Source: Gordonia jacobaea
GTDB taxonomy: Bacteria > Actinomycetota > Actinomycetes > Mycobacteriales > Mycobacteriaceae
Length of the DNA: 64,000 bases
Assembly: GCF_001186365.1 (NCBI RefSeq)
Contig: NZ_LDTZ01000016.1
Span: 186,001 to 250,000, forward strand
Direction: 5' to 3'
Shown here: positions 51,416 to 61,120 of the stretch, one piece after another
Position numbering within the stretch: the first letter of the stretch is position 1
How the letters are laid out: each line of letters begins with the position of its first letter
The notes under the pieces: model-generated
What the model saw: only the letters and a program-made list of their open reading frames with translations
Databases searched by the model: none
What the model was told of the DNA's origin: nothing
Translations under genes and position numbers: made by a program

Positions 51416-53456
51416 GGTGCACGTGCCCCTGCTTGCGGTCACGAACTTCGTGATGTGCCGCCGCCGCAGACGGGTGACGCGTGATCCATTGCGCCACAGC
51501 CTCGGTGAGCCGCTGCTGATTATGGCGCTTGACGATCTCGTGGCCCTCGTCGTCGAACATCAGGAGCTCGGCGATCCCGCCACGGGCACGCAATTCGTCG
51601 ACCATCTGCTGGGATTCGCTGACCGGCACGTTGGTGTCGTGTGCGCCGTGGACCACCAGCAGCGGCGCGGTGATGTCGTCGATGCGGTGGATCGGTGAGA
51701 GATCGCGGAGTAGTTCGCGATCGGATTCGGGGTGCCCGTACTTGGTGTACGCCGCGACGGCGATCCACGGTTCGGTGTTCCGGAAGAACGACTCGAGATC
51801 GCTCATGCCGCAGATTGCGATGCCCGCGGCGAACACCTCGGGATGAAAGGTCAACGCCGCCAACGTGAGGTAACCGCCATACGAGCGGCCGGAGACGTAG
51901 AGGCGGTCGGGGTCGGCAACGCCGGACGAACACATGTGTGCCGCGCAATCGGCTGCGTCGTCGATGCCCGCATAACGGCCGTACCGGTCGTCGGCGTGAG
52001 AGAAAAGGCGACCGTAACCCGACGACCCGCGCACGTTGGGTGCGAACACCGATATTCCGGCGTCGACCAGTGGCCCGAACAAGAACTGGTAGTCGGGGCG
52101 GGTTTCGGCCTCGGGACCTCCGTGAAAGTACAGCAGGCATGGAGGTGGGCCCGCATCGGTACTCTTCGCGCGATACAGCCATCCGGACAACGGCATTCCG
52201 TCACGCGCGGAGAACTCGCGGTATTCCGGACGCAACGCCGACGACGGGCCGGTGCCTGTGATCACGTCGTCGCGGATCGGCGTCACCGACGATGTCGGCG
52301 TGTGCACGAGGTGTACGAGCGGCGAGTGCTGTGGGCACGAAATCGTCAGCGCGACAATGGTTCCGGCAGCACTGATCGACAGATCCGACGCGACGTCGCC
52401 GGGTAGCGGGATCGGATCGTGCAAGGTCTGATCCGGCAGCGTGAGAATCTGCAGCTCGCTTCGGCCACCCACGTTCCAGAGCATCGCGACTGTCGACTGG
52501 TCGTTGCTGACCGCGAACTCGTCGAGTCCTGCGCCCGCGCGCTGGGCGAGGACGCGGAAACGTTTGCCGGTCTTGGAGACCTCGACGCCGAGCAGGCGGG
52601 GGAACTTGGCGTCGAAATCGCTCGTGACCAAAGCCTGCACGCTGTCGAGATCGCGACTGGAATCCTGTGGGGGACCGACGAAGACGAGTGAAGGGTGGTC
52701 GAATCCCTGGTCGAGGATATAACCCTGGTCGGTCACCGAGCCGGGATCGTTGGGCAGGATGGTCGACATCGACATCTCGTCCGAATCGGCCGCGTCCTCA
52801 GCCTCGTTACGGCGGAGCAGCAGCATGTCGCGGAATCCGCGAGGGCCGACACGCAGGAGCGCCGCGCCCTTCCACGAGTCGATCAGCGCGCCGCCGACGC
52901 GGACGTCGAGTATCTCGGTCGCGCCCGTACCGGGATGTGCGCGAACCGAATACGCCGTGCCGTCGGGGGTCGTCGCGGTGATCAACACCCAATCGGTGTC
53001 CCAACCCACGAGTGAGACCGTGCCGAACGAACGTCGTGAACCGAGCGTCGCCCTGTTCGACCAATCGGATTCGGTCTCCTGACGGTTGCTGCCGATGCGA
53101 TGCGACCTGTTGTCGTCGGGATCGGTGGTGACAACCCAGACCTGGTGGTGCTCACCGCCACTCGGCGCCAACTCGACGGCGAGCCATTCGCCGTCCATCG
53201 AGTGCACGAGCTTGCGGACGGGACCGGTTGCGGGGACGCTCACCCAGCGCAGCTCGCCGACACCCTCGGGCGACAACACACGTTGTGCCGCACGCGGATA
53301 GCCCGCGCCGTCGTCGACGATATAGGCGAACGCCCTGCCGTCCGGCGAGACCGACGGCCCGTAGGTGTGCCACCCACGATCGTCGAAGTTGACGAGAGTC
53401 GTCGCGTCGGCCTGCTCGTCGACGATTCCGGTGTCGGTGATGTCGTCCGCGCTCAC
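51408..53456 (-). CDS. S9 family prolyl oligopeptidase-like peptidase
   Basis: A 682-residue protein: an N-terminal beta-propeller (to about 430) with VSPDGRAFAYIVDD-like blades, then an alpha/beta-hydrolase domain with PCLLYFHGGPEAETRP, NVRGSSGYGR, Ser in SGRSYGGYLT, Asp in HGAHDTNVPV and His in DEGHEIVKR. No signal peptide, so it cleaves short peptides in the cytoplasm. The GTG overlaps the amidotransferase stop (GTGA). Confidence 0.88.
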   Translation of the reverse strand: MSADDITDTGIVDEQADATTLVNFDDRGWHTYGPSVSPDGRAFAYIVDDGAGYPRAAQRVLSPEGVGELRWVSVPATGPVRKLVHSMDGEWLAVELAPSGGEHHQVWVVTTDPDDNRSHRIGSNRQETESDWSNRATLGSRRSFGTVSLVGWDTDWVLITATTPDGTAYSVRAHPGTGATEILDVRVGGALIDSWKGAALLRVGPRGFRDMLLLRRNEAEDAADSDEMSMSTILPNDPGSVTDQGYILDQGFDHPSLVFVGPPQDSSRDLDSVQALVTSDFDAKFPRLLGVEVSKTGKRFRVLAQRAGAGLDEFAVSNDQSTVAMLWNVGGRSELQILTLPDQTLHDPIPLPGDVASDLSISAAGTIVALTISCPQHSPLVHLVHTPTSSVTPIRDDVITGTGPSSALRPEYREFSARDGMPLSGWLYRAKSTDAGPPPCLLYFHGGPEAETRPDYQFLFGPLVDAGISVFAPNVRGSSGYGRLFSHADDRYGRYAGIDDAADCAAHMCSSGVADPDRLYVSGRSYGGYLTLAALTFHPEVFAAGIAICGMSDLESFFRNTEPWIAVAAYTKYGHPESDRELLRDLSPIHRIDDITAPLLVVHGAHDTNVPVSESQQMVDELRARGGIAELLMFDDEGHEIVKRHNQQRLTEAVAQWITRHPSAAAAHHEVRDRKQGHVHHE

Positions 53457-55255
53457 CGTGGCGTGATGTCTTCCATGGCCTGCAGCCACATTTCGAGTAC
53501 GGCGAGCTGCCACAGCTCGTTGGAATCGAGCGTGGTGCGCGTGCCGTTGGGATCGGCAAACAACCGGTCGAGGGTCTCCGGTCGATACAGCGCGCGGTCC
53601 TTCGCCGACTGCGCGCGCAGGGTATCGGTGACCAGATCGAGCACTCCGCCCTCGAGGTGGCGAATGCCGGGGACGGGGAAGTATCCCTTGGTGCGGTCGA
53701 TCACCGCTGCGGGCAACAACTTTCGAGATGCCTCCTTGAGGACACCCTTGCCGCTCGGATTCAGCTTGAGGTCGGGCGGGCATGTCGCGGCGAGCTCGAC
53801 GAATTGGTGATCGAGGAACGGCACGCGCGCCTCGAGGCCCCACGCCATCGTCATGGTGTCGACTCGTTTCACCGGGTCGTCGACCAGCATCACCGTCGTG
53901 TCGAGACGCAACGCGGCGTCGACGGCCGAATCCGCACCGGGAGCGGACTGGTGTGCGAGGGCGAATTCCCAACTGGGGTCGTAGTTGCTGTCGCCGAGCA
54001 GGTACTGATCGTTGAGCAGCGCCAGGACGTCGGCATGCGAGCGGTCGAAGAAGACCTCGCGGTAGGCCTTGGTGGTCTCTTCGCGTGCGATCCCCTGCAG
54101 CGGGGGATACCACGAGTAACCGCCGAGGATCTCGTCGGCGCCCTGCCCCGACTGCACGACCTTGATCGACTTGCTGACCTCCTGCGAGAGGAGATAGAAC
54201 GCGACGCAGTCGTGGCTGATCATGGGCTCGCTCATGGCCGCGATGGTGTCGGGGACGGCGGGCAGGAGGCGATCGGTGCCGATGTGGATCTTGTGGTGGT
54301 CGGTGCCGAACGTCTCGGCGACGAGGTCGGAGTAGGCGTACTCGTCGCCCGATTCGCCTCCCGCGGAATCGAATCCGATGCTGAACGTCGCGAGATCCTT
54401 CTGCCCCTGCTCGGCGAGAAGTGCCACGACCAACGACGAATCGATTCCGCCGGAGAGCAGCACGCCGACCGGAACGTCGGCGACCATGCGACGTCGAACC
54501 GAGGTGCGCAGCGAATCCATCAGTTCGTCCTGCCAGCGCACCGCGTCCCAGTCGGCACGGCTGGGATCGGGCGCGAAAACCGGTTCCCAATAACGACGTT
54601 CGGTGCTGCGTCCGTCGGGTTGAATGACGCGCACTGTGGCGGGCGGCAATTTGCGCACGCCATTGTAGATGGTGTGGGGTGCGGGAACCACCGCGTGGAA
54701 GCTGAAATAGTGATGCAGCGCAACGCGATCGAGCGACGTGTCGACATCACCGGCGCGCAGCAGTGCCTGCAGCGACGACGCGAAGCGTAGACGTCCAGGA
54801 GTCTCCGACAGATAGAGCGGTTTGATCCCCAGCCGGTCGCGCGCGAGGGTCACCACACCGGAATCGGTGTCGACGACGGCGAAGGCGAACATCCCGATGA
54901 GGTGATCGACGCAGTCGGTGCCCCAGGCGTGGAACGCCTTGATGATCACCTCACTGTCGGCGTGGGAGAAGAAGCGGTAGCCCTTGCCCTCGAGTTCTGC
55001 GCGCAGTTCCTTGTAGTTGTAGATGCAGCCGTTGAACACCATTGCGAGGCCGAGTTCGGAGTCGACCATCGGCTGCGCGCCGCGCTCCGACAGGTCGATG
55101 ATCTTGAGTCGTCGATGCCCGAGAGCCACCGACCCTTTCACGAACAGTCCTGAACCGTCGGGACCGCGACGGGTCATCGAGCAGGTCATGGTGTCGACGG
55201 CAGAGGCGTCGGGCGCCGAGCCGTCGAACCGGATTTCACCGCAGATGCCACACAT
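53453..55255 (-). CDS. asparagine-synthetase-type amidotransferase (NAGGN family)
   Basis: A 600-residue class II glutamine amidotransferase: nucleophile Cys2 (MCGICGEIRFDG), glutaminase-domain motifs NGCIYNY and HADSEVI, then the synthetase domain with PPi loop SGGIDSS (268-274). It resembles the N-acetylglutaminylglutamine amidotransferase branch, which makes the osmoprotectant NAGGN. The usual NAGGN synthetase gene is not in this window. It heads the operon with the peptidase and GntR genes. A plain asparagine synthetase is the alternative. Confidence 0.8.
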   Translation of the reverse strand: MCGICGEIRFDGSAPDASAVDTMTCSMTRRGPDGSGLFVKGSVALGHRRLKIIDLSERGAQPMVDSELGLAMVFNGCIYNYKELRAELEGKGYRFFSHADSEVIIKAFHAWGTDCVDHLIGMFAFAVVDTDSGVVTLARDRLGIKPLYLSETPGRLRFASSLQALLRAGDVDTSLDRVALHHYFSFHAVVPAPHTIYNGVRKLPPATVRVIQPDGRSTERRYWEPVFAPDPSRADWDAVRWQDELMDSLRTSVRRRMVADVPVGVLLSGGIDSSLVVALLAEQGQKDLATFSIGFDSAGGESGDEYAYSDLVAETFGTDHHKIHIGTDRLLPAVPDTIAAMSEPMISHDCVAFYLLSQEVSKSIKVVQSGQGADEILGGYSWYPPLQGIAREETTKAYREVFFDRSHADVLALLNDQYLLGDSNYDPSWEFALAHQSAPGADSAVDAALRLDTTVMLVDDPVKRVDTMTMAWGLEARVPFLDHQFVELAATCPPDLKLNPSGKGVLKEASRKLLPAAVIDRTKGYFPVPGIRHLEGGVLDLVTDTLRAQSAKDRALYRPETLDRLFADPNGTRTTLDSNELWQLAVLEMWLQAMEDITPR

Positions 55256-55334
55256 ATAGTCAGTCCTCTCGGTTGCTTGACTTGTTCAGCCTAGGAGTTT
55301 CGTCATGGCCCGGCAGGGCAAGTGGAGCGCCAGG

Positions 55335-55856
55335 TCACGCGGTCGGCGTCACCCAGGTGGTGATCTCGCAGTGAACGACCTCGACGCCGTGCGTGTCGGT
55401 GATCGAGATGGACACCACCACATCGCGTCCGGAGTCGATGACAGCGAAGTCGACGGGTTCGGCGAGTGTGGCGACGGCTGACAGGCGGGTGGTCGCCTTC
55501 GTCAGGTAGTCGGCGGTCATCCCCTTCGGAATCCATCGATGCGTCGTCGGTGTCGTCGCCTCCATCAGCATGCCCATCGCGACCTCGGCGAGGTTACATG
55601 CCGCGATGGCATGGAAGGTGTGGATGTGGTTGTAGACGCCGAACCACTTGGGTGCTGTGACCCTGCAGTATCCGGGCCGCATCTCGTCGACGTAGGGGAG
55701 GATCGTGCCGAAGTACGGCACCCGCACCGACATCCCGAGGGAGAAGAGTGCCTTTCCGAGCCCGTTGTCGGGCAGTTTTCGGCGCAGCGCGTAGGTGGGC
55801 GAAAGAGAAGGGCGCGTCGCGGGCGTTGGCGTAGATGACGATTTGGCGTCGGACAT
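55335..55856 (-). CDS. hotdog-fold DUF4442 protein (thioesterase-like)
   Basis: A 173-residue hotdog-fold protein of the DUF4442 type: GYCRVTAPKWFGVYNHIHTFHAIAACNLAEVAMGMLMEA is the long central helix region of this family. Likely acyl-CoA or acyl-ACP thioesterase-related; no catalytic assignment is made. It is a single gene divergent from the dicarboxylate transporter with 36 bp between starts, so promoters must overlap. Confidence 0.8.
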   Translation of the reverse strand: MSDAKSSSTPTPATRPSLSPTYALRRKLPDNGLGKALFSLGMSVRVPYFGTILPYVDEMRPGYCRVTAPKWFGVYNHIHTFHAIAACNLAEVAMGMLMEATTPTTHRWIPKGMTADYLTKATTRLSAVATLAEPVDFAVIDSGRDVVVSISITDTHGVEVVHCEITTWVTPTA

Positions 55857-55892
55857 TGCCCGGATGCTACTCGGGCGAGGAACCTTGATGAG

Positions 55893-57455
55893 GTGACGCC
55901 TCCTTCCGAGAAGGACCCACCGCCCTCAGACCACCCGGATTCGACCGACAAGCCCAGTTCGACCGACCAGTCCGATTCCCCAGACCAGCCCAGTACCAGC
56001 GACCAGCCCGATTCGACCGACCACGCCGAACACCCGCACCACTTCCATCTCAGCCCGACCTGGTGGCGCGGTGGCATTCCACTGATCGTCGGCGTGATCA
56101 TCTACTTCATCCCGGCTCCGGCCGGCGTCGACGCCAACGGCATGCACATGCTCGGGATCTTCGTCGCGACGATCCTGGGACTGATCCTGCAGCCGCTGCC
56201 GACGGGTTCGGTGGCGATCATCGGGCTCGCGCTGGCGATGGTCACCAAGACGATGACGCCCAAAGAGGCGCTCGCGGGCTTCTCGAACACGACCATCTGG
56301 CTCATCGTCGCGTCGTTCTTCATCGCCGAGGCGTTCATCGTCACGGGTCTCGGGCGTCGGGTTGCGCTGATCTTCGTGCGCGCAATAGGCAAGTCGAGTC
56401 TCGGGTTGGCGTACGGGATGGGGATCGCCGATCTCATCCTTGCTCCCGCGACGCCGTCGAACACCGCACGCGCGGGCGGAGTGATCTACCCGATCGTGCG
56501 ATCGCTCGCCGAACTCGTCGACTCGACGCCGAAGACCGACGCCTCGCGGCGCAAGCTCGGCGCCTACCTGATGCTGACGGCGCTGCAGGTCAACGTGGTC
56601 ACCTCCGCCATGTTCCTCACCGCGATGGCGGGCAATCCGCTGGCCCAGGAGGCCGCGGAGAAGATGAAGATCGAGATCACCTGGGGCAACTGGGCACTCG
56701 CCGCGATCGTTCCCGGTCTCGTCAGCCTCATCGCGACGCCGTGGGTGATGTCGAAGATCTACGCGCCGACGCTCAAGAAGACACCGGAGGCCCCCGCCCT
56801 CGCGCGCGACGAACTGAAGAAGAGTGGCTCGATGTCGCGCAACGAGTGGATTCTCGCCGCCACGTTCGTGCTGCTGCTCATCCTGTGGTGTCTTGGCAAA
56901 CAACTGAACGTCGACGCCACGACCACCGCCTTCGCGGGCATCGCGATTCTTCTCGTCACCGGCGTGCTGACGTGGAAGGACATCGTCACCGACACCGGAG
57001 CGTGGCAGACGCTGATCTTCTTCGGTGTGCTTGTCGCGATGGCCGACGAACTCCGCAAGCTCAAGGTGATCGACTGGGTCGGCGACAAGGTGGCCTCCAG
57101 CGTCGACGGCCTGCCGTGGCTGGTGGCGTTCGCCGTCCTCACGCTCGTCTACTTCTACGTGCACTATCTGTTCGCGTCGAACACCGCGCAGATCGTCGCG
57201 ATGTATGCCGTGTTCCTCGGTGCGGCGGTCGCCACCGGAGCGCCGCCGCTGTTCAGTGCGCTGGTCTTCGGTTTCATCGGCAGCCTGTTCGGCGGATTGG
57301 CCCACTACTCGTCCGGTCCGGCCGGTGTCATGTACGGGTCGGGCTACATCAAGACCAGTGAGTGGTTCCGCGTCGGCTTCCTGATGTCGGTGGTCAACAT
57401 CATCATCTGGACCGCGATCGGCGCGCCGTGGATGAAGCTCATCGGGATCTGGTGA
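55893..57455 (+). CDS. DASS (SLC13) dicarboxylate transporter
   Basis: A 520-residue protein. The first 50 residues are Asp/Ser/Pro-rich repeats, followed by about 11-12 membrane segments. The two SNT signature motifs of divalent anion:Na+ symporters are in ATPSNTARAGG and FASNTAQIVA. Expected substrates are succinate, fumarate, malate or citrate. It is convergent with the succinate dehydrogenase operon, 3 bp apart, which fits dicarboxylate uptake feeding Sdh. The start GTG 55893 has AGG just upstream. Confidence 0.88.
   Translation: MTPPSEKDPPPSDHPDSTDKPSSTDQSDSPDQPSTSDQPDSTDHAEHPHHFHLSPTWWRGGIPLIVGVIIYFIPAPAGVDANGMHMLGIFVATILGLILQPLPTGSVAIIGLALAMVTKTMTPKEALAGFSNTTIWLIVASFFIAEAFIVTGLGRRVALIFVRAIGKSSLGLAYGMGIADLILAPATPSNTARAGGVIYPIVRSLAELVDSTPKTDASRRKLGAYLMLTALQVNVVTSAMFLTAMAGNPLAQEAAEKMKIEITWGNWALAAIVPGLVSLIATPWVMSKIYAPTLKKTPEAPALARDELKKSGSMSRNEWILAATFVLLLILWCLGKQLNVDATTTAFAGIAILLVTGVLTWKDIVTDTGAWQTLIFFGVLVAMADELRKLKVIDWVGDKVASSVDGLPWLVAFAVLTLVYFYVHYLFASNTAQIVAMYAVFLGAAVATGAPPLFSALVFGFIGSLFGGLAHYSSGPAGVMYGSGYIKTSEWFRVGFLMSVVNIIIWTAIGAPWMKLIGIW
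55935..56024 (+). repeat. 18-bp in-frame tandem repeat, five copies
   Basis: Units at 55935, 55953, 55971, 55989 and 56007, such as CCCAGTTCGACCGACCAG. They encode (P/S)(D/S)STD(K/Q)-type hexapeptides in the cytoplasmic N terminus of the DASS transporter. Confidence 0.9.
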
Positions 57456-57458
57456 CGC

Positions 57459-58208
57459 TCAATTCGCCTTGCGGCGCAATCCGAATCGCAACGCCTCGCG
57501 GTTGACCCCGGCGACGGCGTCGAGCGGAATCCCGGCCGGGCAGACGTCTGCGCACTCCCCGTAGGTGGAGCACGGGCCGAAGTCCTGTTCCATCTGCCCG
57601 GTGATCGCGTGCGCCCGCCTGCCACGCTCCTGTTTGCTCTGGGTCAGCGCGGCCAGATGGAGTAGTTTGGCGCCCGCGAACAGGTGCGCGGCACCGTTGG
57701 GGCAGGCGGCAACACACGCGCCGCAGCCGATGCAGGCCGCGTAGTCGAGGGCCTTCTCGCTGGTGTTGTGGTCGACGAGTTCGGCGTCGGCGTCGGGGGC
57801 CTGACCCGCCGCAACCGCGACGTGCCCGCCGGCTTCGATCACCCTGTCGAGTGCGGACCGGTCGACGACGAGGTCGCGGATGACCGGAAAACTGCTCGCG
57901 CGCAAGGGTTCCAGGCGCAGGTGCGTCGCGCCGTCGAAGTGTCGGAGGTGTTGCCGACACGACGGCGTGTTGGGTGTCGGACCATGCGGGCGCCCGTTCA
58001 CCATCATCCCGCAGGCGCCGCACACGCCTTCGCGACAGTCGGAGTCGAAGGCGATGGGTTGCTCGCCCGCGTCGACGAGATGATCGTTGAGGCGGTCGAG
58101 GACGTCGAGCAGTGACATCTCGGCTGTCGCGTCGTCGACCACGTAAGTCTCGAAACGCCCGTCGTCGTCGGCGTCGGCCTGCCGCCAGGCTTCGATGGTG
58201 ATTCTCAT
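57459..58208 (-). CDS. sdhB: succinate dehydrogenase iron-sulfur subunit
   Basis: A 249-residue protein: [2Fe-2S] CREGVCGACG with a distal Cys in NTPSC, then [4Fe-4S] CIGCGACVAACP and [3Fe-4S] CSTYGECADVCPAG. The protein matches the shorter Sdh1 type. It follows sdhA by 24 bp; ATG 58208 gives the normal N terminus. Electrons pass from SdhA flavin to menaquinone through SdhC. Confidence 0.93.
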   Translation of the reverse strand: MRITIEAWRQADADDDGRFETYVVDDATAEMSLLDVLDRLNDHLVDAGEQPIAFDSDCREGVCGACGMMVNGRPHGPTPNTPSCRQHLRHFDGATHLRLEPLRASSFPVIRDLVVDRSALDRVIEAGGHVAVAAGQAPDADAELVDHNTSEKALDYAACIGCGACVAACPNGAAHLFAGAKLLHLAALTQSKQERGRRAHAITGQMEQDFGPCSTYGECADVCPAGIPLDAVAGVNREALRFGLRRKAN

Positions 58209-58232
58209 GCCGGCATCCTCACTGATCAAGTC

Positions 58233-60218
58233 TCACTTGTAGTTTCGTGTCTGCAACGGCACCGCACTGAACTCGAGTGGTTCGCGGTGGCGGATCTGCT
58301 CCCCGGTCGGCGTGGTCTCCCACGCGGAGGCGAAGGTCCAATGCTCGTCGTCGCGCAGCGCCTCGCCCTGCGCGGTCTGGTGTTCGACGCGGAAGTGCGC
58401 GCCGCACGACTCGTCGCGATCGAGCGCGTCGAGGCACATCAGTTCTGCGAGTTCCATGAAATCGGCGACGCGGCCCGCCCGTTCGAGTTCCTGATTGAAC
58501 TGCGCGCCGCTGCCGACAACCCGTACGTCGGACCAGAATTCGTCGCGCAGCTCGCGGATCTCGGCGATGGCCGTCGTCAACGAGTCGGCGCTGCGCATGA
58601 CGCCGCAGCCGCGATAGAGGATCTCGCCGAGCCTGCGGTGGAAGCGGTCGGGGCCGGTGGTTCCGTCGACCGCGATCAGCCGGGATATCCGATCACGCAC
58701 CGATGTGACCGCGTGCTGCACAGCCTCGTGATCGAGTGGCAGCGGTTCGTCTCCGAGCAGGGGCGCAAGGTAATTCGGCACCGAGTAGGGCAGGGTGAAC
58801 CAGCCGTCGACGCATGCCGACAGCAGCGAGTTGGCGCCGAGGCGGTTGGCGCCGTGATAGCCCCACCCCACCTCTCCGCCGACGAAAAGACCTGGGATCG
58901 ACGACATCTGGTCGAAGTCCGACCAGAGGCCGCCCATGGTGAAGTGAGCCGCAGGCGCGATACGCATCGGGACTTCGTAGGGGTCTTCGCCGGTGGCGTC
59001 GCGGTACATCGAGAAGAGATTGCCGTAGCGCTCGGAGATGGTCGATTTGCCAAGGCGCGCAAGGGCGTCGGCGAAGTCGAGGTAGACGCTGTTGTGCAGG
59101 GGCCCGACTCCGTGCCCGCCGTTGATCTCGGTCACGGCCGCCCGCGATGCGACGTCGCGCGGGGTGAGGTTGCCGTAGGCGGGGTAGCGGCGTTCGAGGT
59201 AGTAGTCGCGCTCTGCGTCGGGGATGTCGCCGGGCGGGCGGTCGTCGTGCTCCTTCTTCGGAACCCAGATGCGGCCGTCGTTGCGTAGCGACTCGCTCAT
59301 CAACGTCGTCTTGGACTGCCACTCCGCGCTCACCGGCAGCGCGGTGGGGTGGAACTGGATGAACGACGGCGATGCCAGCAGCGCACCACGACGATGGGCA
59401 CGCCACGACGCCGTCGCGTTGCAGTTGCGCGCGAGCGTCGACTGGAAGTAGACGGTGCCGTACCCGCCGGTCGCGAGCACGACGGCGTGCGCGGTCTGCG
59501 CGGTGATCTCGCCGGTCACCAGGTCGCGGACGACGATGCCCTGTGCGCGGCCGTCCGCCACGATCAGATCGAGCATCTCCTGGCGGGTGTGGAGGGTGAC
59601 GGTGCCCGCCGCGACCTGTCGGAGCAACGCCTGCGACGCCGCGACCTGCAACTGCTGGCCGGTCTGGCCGCGCGTGTAGTAGGTGCGCGACACCTGCACC
59701 CCGCCGAAGCTGCGGGTGGCCAACGATCCGCCGTACTCGCGGGCAAAGGGCGCGCCGATGGCGTTGAGGTGATCGATGACCCGCACCGACTCCTCCGCGA
59801 GGCGGAAGGCGTCGGCCTCGCGGCCACGGAAATCGCCACCCTTGACGGTGTCGACGACAAATCGGTGCACCGAGTCGTTGTCGACCTTGCGTGCGCGGGC
59901 GGCATTGATGCCGCCCTGCGCGGCGACGCTGTGGGCTCGCCGCGGGGCGTCGTGGAAGGTGAACGACGACACGTTGTAGCCGAGTTCGCCCAGAGCTGCG
60001 GCACATCCGGCTCCGGCCAGGCCGGTACCCACCACGATCACGGTGAACTTGCGCCGATTGAGCGGGCCGACGAGCTTGTAGGCGTCGCGTCGACGCTGCC
60101 ACGCGGTTGCCGGGTCGCCGTCGGGGACTCCGCCGGTCAGGTCGGTGCCGATGCGGCGGAGGTCGTCGAGGTCGGCCTCGAGATCAGACGTCGCGGCGTC
60201 GGGTGCGGTGTGCGTCAT
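58233..60218 (-). CDS. sdhA: succinate dehydrogenase/fumarate reductase flavoprotein subunit
   Basis: A 661-residue flavoprotein: FAD site VIVVGTGLAGAGCAAALGELG, the covalent-FAD histidine region RRAHSVAAQGGINAA, catalytic QFHPTALP and HFTMGGLWSD, and GANRLGANSLLSACVDG. The long form with an N-terminal extension of about 55 residues is that of Mycobacterium Sdh1. It starts 3 bp after the sdhC stop with GGTGAG as binding site. Confidence 0.94.
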   Translation of the reverse strand: MTHTAPDAATSDLEADLDDLRRIGTDLTGGVPDGDPATAWQRRRDAYKLVGPLNRRKFTVIVVGTGLAGAGCAAALGELGYNVSSFTFHDAPRRAHSVAAQGGINAARARKVDNDSVHRFVVDTVKGGDFRGREADAFRLAEESVRVIDHLNAIGAPFAREYGGSLATRSFGGVQVSRTYYTRGQTGQQLQVAASQALLRQVAAGTVTLHTRQEMLDLIVADGRAQGIVVRDLVTGEITAQTAHAVVLATGGYGTVYFQSTLARNCNATASWRAHRRGALLASPSFIQFHPTALPVSAEWQSKTTLMSESLRNDGRIWVPKKEHDDRPPGDIPDAERDYYLERRYPAYGNLTPRDVASRAAVTEINGGHGVGPLHNSVYLDFADALARLGKSTISERYGNLFSMYRDATGEDPYEVPMRIAPAAHFTMGGLWSDFDQMSSIPGLFVGGEVGWGYHGANRLGANSLLSACVDGWFTLPYSVPNYLAPLLGDEPLPLDHEAVQHAVTSVRDRISRLIAVDGTTGPDRFHRRLGEILYRGCGVMRSADSLTTAIAEIRELRDEFWSDVRVVGSGAQFNQELERAGRVADFMELAELMCLDALDRDESCGAHFRVEHQTAQGEALRDDEHWTFASAWETTPTGEQIRHREPLEFSAVPLQTRNYK

Positions 60219-60220
60219 CG

Positions 60221-61000
60221 TCAGCTCACCAATCCCGCCAGAACGGCGATGGGAATCGAGATGTTGCCGATCATCACCGCGGCCGCGACGACGAGCGCGA
60301 CGAGAGCGCCGAGGCGTCGAGTGCGGTGCCCGGTCGCGCCGAGGTCGTTGACGACGCTCCACAGCCCGTGCACGAGATGCGTGCCGAGGAGCACCATCAC
60401 CAGGATGTAGAACGCGGCCACCGGCCAGCGCTGCAGACTCTCGACGAGGTTGTGATAAGCGTGCGAGCTGGTCTCGGTGGTCGACACGAAGTGGTCGCTG
60501 GCCGCGGGTCGGGTCCCGGTCGTCAGGTCGAGGATGTGGAAGACGATGAAGATCAGCAGGACCAGGCCCGTGTAGGGCATCAGCGTCGCGGGGAGTCGTT
60601 TGATGCTCATGCCCTTGCGCCGGAAGCGACCCTTGGCCTTGTGGGAGCGCCCGATCAAGATGAACGACGCTCCGACGTGCAGTACCAGGCAGAGCACGAG
60701 GACCGCGCGGAAGATCCACAACATGCCCTCGTAGGGCAGGAGGGGTTCGAGCAGGGTGCGCAGCCAGTGCGCGTAGTCGTCGAAGTGGCCGGGGCCGGTG
60801 TAGACCTTCAGGTTGCCGATCATGTGAACCAGCACGAACAGTGCGAACACCGTGCCGGTCAGCGCCATGGTCACCTTGAGTGTGACGTTGCTCGGACGTG
60901 GACGTTTCGACGTCGGCATCGGCGTGACGGCGCGTGGCGTCCCGACGGGTTTGTCAGCGTGTGGGGGTTTGTCGGCGCGCGGGGGGATGACCGTACTCAT
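60221..61000 (-). CDS. sdhC: succinate dehydrogenase cytochrome b subunit
   Basis: A 259-residue membrane subunit with five predicted helices and heme-ligand histidines in LVHMIGNLKVYTG, LCLVLHVGAS, IVFHILDLT and GTHLVHGLWSV, as in the single-subunit diheme anchors of Sdh1/frd types. The N terminus has an 18-bp duplication (RADKPP-HADKPV). ATG 61000 is chosen; 61015 is possible. First gene of sdhCAB. Confidence 0.9.
   Translation of the reverse strand: MSTVIPPRADKPPHADKPVGTPRAVTPMPTSKRPRPSNVTLKVTMALTGTVFALFVLVHMIGNLKVYTGPGHFDDYAHWLRTLLEPLLPYEGMLWIFRAVLVLCLVLHVGASFILIGRSHKAKGRFRRKGMSIKRLPATLMPYTGLVLLIFIVFHILDLTTGTRPAASDHFVSTTETSSHAYHNLVESLQRWPVAAFYILVMVLLGTHLVHGLWSVVNDLGATGHRTRRLGALVALVVAAAVMIGNISIPIAVLAGLVS
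60944..60979 (-). repeat. 18-bp in-frame tandem duplication
   Basis: Two copies (60944-60961, 60962-60979) sharing GGGTTTGTC, near the 5' end of sdhC. Confidence 0.8.
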
Positions 61001-61120
61001 GTGCGGACCTGTCATCGACCCGAGGGCTGGGCGGGCCGGATGTGGATGTCCCTGCGTCCACGCTAATCACGTGTCGCGGATTCGGACCGCCCGTGGCGAC
61101 ATTCCGACTCGATTGGTTCG

